Translations under genes and position numbers: made by a program
Notes under the pieces: generated by a model
Databases searched by the model: none
Seen by the model: only the letters and a program-made list of their open reading frames with translations
Told to the model about the DNA's origin: nothing
NCBI GenBank assembly: GCA_049889535.1
Contig: JBMHDF010000001.1
Location: forward strand, 35,645 to 99,644
Reading direction: 5' to 3'
From: JAYQKL01 sp049889535
GTDB lineage: Bacteria > Pseudomonadota > Alphaproteobacteria > RS24
DNA length: 64,000 bases
Shown: positions 60,111-64,000 of the stretch, one piece after another
Numbering within the stretch: the stretch's first letter is position 1
Layout: every line of letters begins with the position of its first letter

Positions 60111-60499
60111 TAGGCTGTCTCCCCGTTTTCTTCCGTTTCGCGAACAACAATTGTGATTTGGCTAAATGGTTTTAAAATCTTGGCTGCGCGACCTTTCGCA
60201 CGTGGGCGGAAGCGCTTCATGACCAAGTTTTTGCCAACATAAGCTTCGGCAACAACCAGACTGTCCACATCAAGATTATGATTGTTTTCAGCGTTTGAAA
60301 TTGCGCTTTCTAAAACCTTCTTAACCTCACCTGCAACCCGACGACGCGAGAAGGTCAGGTCAGCAACGGCTGTGCCTGCCTTCTTGCCACGAATAAGCTG
60401 GGCAATCAGATTGAGTTTTTGCGGGCTGGTGCGGATCATCCGACCAACTGCTTTAGCTTCATTATCCGCAAGCTTGCGTGGTGTTGATGCTTTACCCAT
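60110..60499 (-). CDS. rplV: 50S ribosomal protein L22
   Basis: Its long beta-hairpin (about residues 80-105, MKRFRPRAKGRAAKILKP) reaches the constriction of the exit tunnel, where macrolide resistance changes occur. 129 residues; RTSPQKLNLIAQLIRGKKA is the usual helix. Starts two bases after the rpsS stop. Confidence 0.98.
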   Translation of the reverse strand: MGKASTPRKLADNEAKAVGRMIRTSPQKLNLIAQLIRGKKAGTAVADLTFSRRRVAGEVKKVLESAISNAENNHNLDVDSLVVAEAYVGKNLVMKRFRPRAKGRAAKILKPFSQITIVVRETEENGETA

Positions 60500-60501
60500 A
60501 A

Positions 60502-60780
60502 CTACTTCCTCTTAGCCTTTTTGTCGGCGGCATGACCGTAATAGGTGCGCGATGGTGCAAATTCACCAAATTTATGCCCTACCATTTCTTCAGTGACCAA
60601 AACAGGAATATGCTTTTGGCCATTATGCACACCAAAAGTGAGACCTACAAAATTTGGCAAAATCGTGGAGCGGCGGCTCCAAGTTTTAATCACATCTTTA
60701 CGACCTGATTCACGAACGGCATCTGCTTTTTTAAGCAAATAACCATCAACAAATGGGCCTTTCCATACTGAACGTGCCAT
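60502..60780 (-). CDS. rpsS: 30S ribosomal protein S19
   Basis: Head protein forming a pair with S13 at the A site. ARSVWKGPFVDGYLL, STILPNFVGLTFGVHNGQKH (in part) and GHKFGEFAPSRTY are diagnostic. 92 residues. Begins 11 bases after rplB. Confidence 0.98.
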   Translation of the reverse strand: MARSVWKGPFVDGYLLKKADAVRESGRKDVIKTWSRRSTILPNFVGLTFGVHNGQKHIPVLVTEEMVGHKFGEFAPSRTYYGHAADKKAKRK

Positions 60781-60791
60781 GATTGTATCCT

Positions 60792-61628
60792 CTAGCGTTT
60801 CTTCTTCATGTGACGGCTACGCAGGATATATTTATCCGATGCTTTATTTGAGCGCGTCCGCTTACCTTTGGTTGGCTTACCCCACGGGGTGACAGGATGA
60901 CGACCCCCAGAGGTCTTACCTTCACCACCACCATTCGCGTGATCAACCGGTTTCATGGCCACACCACGCACAGATGGGCGTTTGCCCAACCAACGTTTCC
61001 GACCAGCTTTGGCGAGTTTGATATTGGCTTGATCAGGGTTTGAAACCGCCCCAACACTTGCCATGCAATCGCCATGAATAAGTCTTTGCTCTCCAGAGCC
61101 AAGACGGATAATGGCATAAGCGCCATCACGACCAACAAGCTGGGCAAAAGCACCCGCAGAGCGCGCAATTTGACCACCTTTGCCAGGCTTCATTTCAAGA
61201 TTATGGACAATCGTACCAATAGGAACCGAGCGCAATGGCATCGCATTACCCGGTTTCACATCCACCTTATCACCCGCAATAACTTTATCACCAGCTGCCA
61301 GACGTTGAGGCGCCAAAATATAGGCCAGCTCGCCATCGTCATATTTAATCAGCGCAATAAAAGCGGTGCGGTTTGGGTCATACTCCAAACGCTCAACTGT
61401 TGCTGCAATATCAAACTTATTCCGCTTGAAATCGACCAAGCGATATGTCCGCTTATGACCGCCGCCGCGACGTCGAGCTGTAATCCGTCCCGCATTATTC
61501 CGGCCACCAGATTTGGTGAGACCTTCGGTCAATTGTTTGACAGGTTTCCCCTTATGCAGCGCCGAGCGGTCTACCTGAATGAGACCACGTTGTCCGGGTG
61601 TAGTTGGTTTATATGTCTTAAGTGCCAT
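60792..61628 (-). CDS. rplB: 50S ribosomal protein L2
   Basis: Highly conserved protein required for subunit association and peptidyl transfer. 278 residues: OB-like and SH3-like domains, then the MKPVDHANGGGEGKTSGGRH segment (the essential His lies in VDHANGGGEG) and WGKPTKGKRTR. Normal length. Starts 24 bases after rplW. Confidence 0.98.
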   Translation of the reverse strand: MALKTYKPTTPGQRGLIQVDRSALHKGKPVKQLTEGLTKSGGRNNAGRITARRRGGGHKRTYRLVDFKRNKFDIAATVERLEYDPNRTAFIALIKYDDGELAYILAPQRLAAGDKVIAGDKVDVKPGNAMPLRSVPIGTIVHNLEMKPGKGGQIARSAGAFAQLVGRDGAYAIIRLGSGEQRLIHGDCMASVGAVSNPDQANIKLAKAGRKRWLGKRPSVRGVAMKPVDHANGGGEGKTSGGRHPVTPWGKPTKGKRTRSNKASDKYILRSRHMKKKR

Positions 61629-61652
61629 CTCTATATACCTTTAATGTGCGGA

Positions 61653-61949
61653 TTAAAGTCCGGTTGTCACATCAATCGAATGTCCATCCTGCAAAGTAAC
61701 GATGGCTTTTTTCACATCGCTACGCTTGCCCTTAATACCTCTGAAGCGTTTGACCTTGCCCTTACGCACAAGCGTATTGACAGCCTTAACTTTGACATCA
61801 AACAAAGCCTCAACAGCAGCCTTAATCGCTGGCTTATCTGCATCTGGAGCCACATCAAAAACAACTTGGCTATATTCGGATGCCATTGTTGATTTTTCGG
61901 TTATGACTGGCGAGCGGATAATGTCGTAATGTTTTACTTTATTGCTCAT
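61653..61949 (-). CDS. rplW: 50S ribosomal protein L23
   Basis: Main docking point for trigger factor and SRP at the tunnel exit. 98 residues; YDIIRSPVITEKST, FDVAPDADKPAIKAAVEALF and KVKAVNTLVRKGKVKRF are standard. The Glu at residue 18 or so in ITEKS is the region contacted by trigger factor. Overlaps rplD by four bases. Confidence 0.98.
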   Translation of the reverse strand: MSNKVKHYDIIRSPVITEKSTMASEYSQVVFDVAPDADKPAIKAAVEALFDVKVKAVNTLVRKGKVKRFRGIKGKRSDVKKAIVTLQDGHSIDVTTGL

Positions 61950-62566
61950 GACAAACGCTCCTCTAAGCTTTCAATAGCTGCTGTTGTTAAGACCAAATGG
62001 TCGCGGCGCAAAATGTCATAAACATTTATGCCTTGCACAGGCAACACATCGATACGCTCAATGTTACGAGCCGCACGGGAGAAGTTTTCATTCACTTCAG
62101 CACCGTCAATAATCAAAGCCGACTCAATACCCATTTTGGCCAAATGAGTGCGCAGAGCTTGGGTTTTACCCTCTTTCAGCTCAGCCTTGTCCAACACAAT
62201 CAACTGACCAGCTTTCGCTTTGCTTGAAAGCGCATTTTTCAATGCAAGGGCGCGCACCTTTTTCGGCATGTTAATGGCATGGCTGCGAACAACCGGACCA
62301 TGCGCCTTACCACCACCAACAAAAATATTTGATTTGCGGTTACCATGACGCGCAGTACCACCACCTTTTTGGCGACCAACCCGCTTGGTTGTGCCAGCAA
62401 TTTCAGAGCGGTTTTTAATTTTATGCGTGCCAGCTTGGCGTTTGGCCAATTGATAATTGACCATACGGTGGAGCAAATCAGCACGCGGCTCAAGACCATA
62501 AACAGCGTCGTTTAAATCGACGGTGCCAGTCTTTTTCGCACTCAGCGATAGGATATCCGCTTTCAT
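61946..62566 (-). CDS. rplD: 50S ribosomal protein L4
   Basis: Exit-tunnel protein; in E. coli it also represses its own operon. 206 residues with an extended loop (about 45-95: GTKRVGRQKGGGTARHG in part) reaching into the tunnel and a globular domain ending DHLVLTTAAIESLEERL. Overlaps rplC by one base. Confidence 0.98.
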   Translation of the reverse strand: MKADILSLSAKKTGTVDLNDAVYGLEPRADLLHRMVNYQLAKRQAGTHKIKNRSEIAGTTKRVGRQKGGGTARHGNRKSNIFVGGGKAHGPVVRSHAINMPKKVRALALKNALSSKAKAGQLIVLDKAELKEGKTQALRTHLAKMGIESALIIDGAEVNENFSRAARNIERIDVLPVQGINVYDILRRDHLVLTTAAIESLEERLS

Positions 62567-63426
62567 TATTCCGCATCCTTTTCTTCGGTTTCAGCTTCCT
62601 CAGCAGGAGTTTCCTCAACAGGAACTTCCTCAACAGGAGCTTCCTCAGCAGGCGCATCAGCCGTTTCAGCAATAACCGCCTCTTCAGCCTCTACCTCTGG
62701 CGTTGCGTCAGCCTCAGCTTCCACTGGCTCCGTGTCATTTGCTGGCACAGCCGCCTCAACAAAAGCAGCAGGCAGCGGCACATCAGCAGGCACCGGACGC
62801 TTAACTGCATCGCGCAGCAAAATCCAACCGCCTTTGGCACCAGGTACAGCACCTTTAACCATCACCAGACCGCGCTCAACATCTGTTTTCACAACGGTTA
62901 AGTTTTGGATGGTAACGCGCGCATCACCCATGTGACCGGCCATTTTCTTACCCTTAAAAACTTTACCAGGATCTTGACACTGCCCTGTAGAGCCGTGAGA
63001 ACGGTGAGAAATCGACACACCGTGCGACGCGCGCAAACCACCAAAATTATGGCGCTTCATCGCACCTGCAAAACCCTTACCAATGCTCACGCCTGTGGCA
63101 TCAACTTTTTGCCCATCAATAAAATGATTGGCCGCCAGCTCAGCACCGACCTCAATCATATTATCACTTGATACACGAAACTCAGCGAGCTTACGTTTTG
63201 GTTCTACAGAAGCTTTTGCAAAATGCCCACGCATGGCGTTTGAGACACGTTTTACCTTTGAAAACCCAACCCCAAGCTGGACAGCATTATAGCCGTCTTT
63301 TTCTTGGGTGCGCTGGGCAACAACTTGGCATTTATCGAGTTTCAGCACTGTCACTGGGATATGCTGACCATCCTCGTTAAACAAGCGAGTCATTCCAATC
63401 TTCTGTACGATCATTCCGGACCGCAT
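62566..63426 (-). CDS. rplC: 50S ribosomal protein L3 with a 60-residue acidic repeat tail
   Basis: Early-assembly protein whose central extension reaches the peptidyl-transferase centre. The core (1-about 222) is normal: MRSGMIVQKIGMTR, GFAGAMKRHNFGG (119-130), SHGSTGQCQDPGKVFKGKKM (in part) with the Gln that PrmB methylates in other bacteria. Residues 223-286 are an added tail, rich in Glu, Ala, Pro and Val, built partly from four pentapeptide repeats of type xPxEE. Total 286 residues versus a usual 205-245. AAGGAGAAG precedes the ATG. Confidence 0.97.
   Translation of the reverse strand: MRSGMIVQKIGMTRLFNEDGQHIPVTVLKLDKCQVVAQRTQEKDGYNAVQLGVGFSKVKRVSNAMRGHFAKASVEPKRKLAEFRVSSDNMIEVGAELAANHFIDGQKVDATGVSIGKGFAGAMKRHNFGGLRASHGVSISHRSHGSTGQCQDPGKVFKGKKMAGHMGDARVTIQNLTVVKTDVERGLVMVKGAVPGAKGGWILLRDAVKRPVPADVPLPAAFVEAAVPANDTEPVEAEADATPEVEAEEAVIAETADAPAEEAPVEEVPVEETPAEEAETEEKDAE
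62596..62655. repeat. Four tandem 15-base repeats in the 3' end of rplC
   Basis: Units TTCCTCAGCAGGAGT, TTCCTCAACAGGAAC, TTCCTCAACAGGAGC and TTCCTCAGCAGGCGC, head to tail, in frame. On the minus strand they encode APAEE, APVEE, VPVEE and TPAEE of the L3 tail. Differences fall at two positions mainly, pointing to recent tandem duplication. Confidence 0.9.
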
Positions 63427-63446
63427 GGCTCTTCTCCTTCAAAAGC

Positions 63447-63461
63447 TGACGTTTTACGTCA
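63447..63461 (-). promoter_or_regulatory. Stem-loop between rpsJ and rplC
   Basis: TGACGT (63447-63452) and ACGTCA (63456-63461) form a perfect 6-bp stem with a 3-base loop, two bases after the rpsJ stop and 20 bases before rplC. A short T-run follows on the minus strand, but the stem is small for a terminator; an RNA-processing or translation-control element is possible. Confidence 0.4.
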
Positions 63462-63463
63462 AG

Positions 63464-63775
63464 CTACAACTTAATCTGAACATCAACACCTGCTGGCAAA
63501 TCCAGCTTCATTAGGGCATCGACTGTCTGTGGTGTTGGATCCAAAATATCCAACATCCGTTTATGCGTTCTAATTTCGAACTGCTCGCGACTCTTTTTGT
63601 CAATATGCGGCCCACGCAACACAGTGTATTTTTCAATATGTGTTGGCAACGGAATGGGACCTCGCACATCGGCACCCGTCCGCTTTGCCGTGTTCAAAAT
63701 TTCACGTGCGGAATTATCCAAAACGCGGTGGTCAAAAGCTTTAAGCCGTATTCTAATATTTTGGCTCTGTACCAT
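63464..63775 (-). CDS. rpsJ: 30S ribosomal protein S10 (NusE)
   Basis: Head protein of the small subunit that, as NusE, also joins NusB in rRNA antitermination and links NusG to the ribosome. 103 residues; IRIRLKAFDHRVLD, GPIPLPT and LRGPHIDKKSREQFEIR are diagnostic. AAAGGA 7 bases before the ATG is the ribosome-binding site, directly adjoining the small hairpin at 63786-63800. Confidence 0.98.
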   Translation of the reverse strand: MVQSQNIRIRLKAFDHRVLDNSAREILNTAKRTGADVRGPIPLPTHIEKYTVLRGPHIDKKSREQFEIRTHKRMLDILDPTPQTVDALMKLDLPAGVDVQIKL

Positions 63776-63785
63776 TTTATGTCCT

Positions 63786-63800
63786 TTGGCTTTACGCCAA
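63786..63800 (-). promoter_or_regulatory. Stem-loop touching the rpsJ ribosome-binding site
   Basis: TTGGC (63786-63790) and GCCAA (63796-63800) pair across five bases. On the minus strand the 3' arm runs straight into the AAAGGA that serves rpsJ, so folding could limit initiation on the first gene of the S10 operon. The pairing is certain, the function inferred. Confidence 0.38.
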
Positions 63801-63829
63801 TGCCCTAGTTAAATCTTTCAAACAAATTG

Positions 63830-63860
63830 AAAAGGCAGAGCTATATCAGCCCTGCCCTTT
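63830..63860 (-). terminator. Rho-independent terminator after tuf
   Basis: Minus strand AAAGGGCAGGGC (63860-63849) pairs with GCTCTGCCTTTT (63841-63830) through 12 pairs, two of them G-U, with a 7-base loop, followed by a U-rich tract. It starts 5 bases after the tuf stop and leaves only about 55 bases to the rpsJ start. Confidence 0.75.
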
Positions 63861-63865
63861 ATCAC

Positions 63866-64000
63866 TTACTCAATGATTGCAGATACGACGCCAGCGCCGA
63901 CTGTGCGGCCGCCTTCACGGATCGCAAAGCGCAGCTTCTCTTCCATCGCAATCGGCACAATCAACTCGACTTCCATCTCAACATTATCACCAGGCATCAC
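63866..64000 (-). CDS. tuf: Elongation factor Tu, C-terminal fragment (cut by window end)
   Basis: Delivers aminoacyl-tRNA to the ribosome as a GTP complex. Only the last 44 residues lie in the window: reading the minus strand they give VMPGDNVEMEVELI, PIAMEEKLRFAIREGGRTVG and the usual AGVVSAIIE end, followed by TAA. This is the end of beta-barrel domain 3. Frame and stop are certain; the gene continues beyond 64000. Its place before rpsJ is the usual str-S10 junction. Confidence 0.95.
   Translation of the reverse strand: MMPGDNVEMEVELIVPIAMEEKLRFAIREGGRTVGAGVVSAIIE

Noticed and set aside
61074..61892. Plus-strand frame of 272 codons opposite rplB and rplW.
   Set aside because: Both opposite genes are highly conserved ribosomal genes; the translation shows no family likeness.
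62490..62672. Minus-strand frame with Leu-Arg-Lys repeats.
   Set aside because: It is the tandem-repeat region of rplC read in another frame.
1..64000. CRISPR arrays, insertion sequences, integrases, att-like direct repeats, toxin-antitoxin or phage-defence genes.
   Set aside because: No regularly spaced repeats, transposase or integrase motifs, or defence domains were seen on either strand. The only tandem repeats are the two coding ones in rplC and rplO.

Overview
The window reads as one contiguous, gene-dense piece of chromosome from an alphaproteobacterium. Supporting evidence in the sequence: a MipZ-type ParA ATPase beside panC, an ATP12-type F1 assembly chaperone, DUF1489 and DUF3572 proteins, a DinB with an N-terminal zinc ribbon, a histidine-poor dihydroorotase next to pyrB, and the layout rplQ - Do-like protease - RluC - HAD - ATP12. 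Base composition is moderate (mid-40s % GC by eye), no gap between genes exceeds about 220 bases, and many neighbours overlap by 1-8 bases. A streamlined marine lineage such as SAR116 would fit, but that placement is an inference from gene content recalled from memory, not a computed phylogeny.

Region 1 (1-13.8 kb): RhlE-like helicase, a coniferyl-aldehyde-dehydrogenase-like enzyme, the gatCAB tRNA amidotransferase operon (minus strand), then ruvX, pyrB, a degenerate pyrC, plsY, dprA and topA on the plus strand. Region 2 (13.8-22.2 kb): rnr, DUF983, a Nudix hydrolase, rpmG with a clear terminator, DUF3572, a HAD protein, dinB, a RidA-family protein, a FemAB-like acyltransferase and a HIT protein. 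Region 3 (22.2-34 kb): clpA/clpS, a penicillin-binding carboxypeptidase with a SPOR domain, mipZ, an SDR, panC, DUF1489, a secreted kelch protein abutting mgtE, a DUF962 membrane protein, a zinc-metallopeptidase-like protein and a thiolase.

Region 4 (34-46.7 kb) is the most accessory-like part: an FkbM methyltransferase, a Na+/alanine-type symporter, and divergent to them a tight cassette of aldehyde dehydrogenase, TauD-type dioxygenase and class-I glutamine amidotransferase; then tRNA-Leu(GAG), cysH with a short siroheme dehydrogenase, lipB, DUF1761, and the two subunits of a biotin-dependent acyl-CoA carboxylase.

Region 5 (46-64 kb, all minus strand): ATP12, HAD phosphatase, RluC and a Do-like protease downstream of the full S10-spc-alpha ribosomal superoperon, running from tuf (cut by the window end) to rplQ. 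A near-consensus promoter after adk gives the alpha segment its own start, a terminator follows tuf, and a terminator-shaped hairpin 28 bases after rplQ lies inside the signal-peptide codons of the protease gene.

There are no insertion sequences, phage genes, CRISPR arrays or obviously broken genes. No wholly new machinery is evident. The best candidates for undescribed biology are the ALDH/dioxygenase/amidotransferase cassette, the terminator-in-signal-peptide arrangement, the repeat-built tails on L3 and L15, and the palindrome in the siroheme/lipB divergent region.
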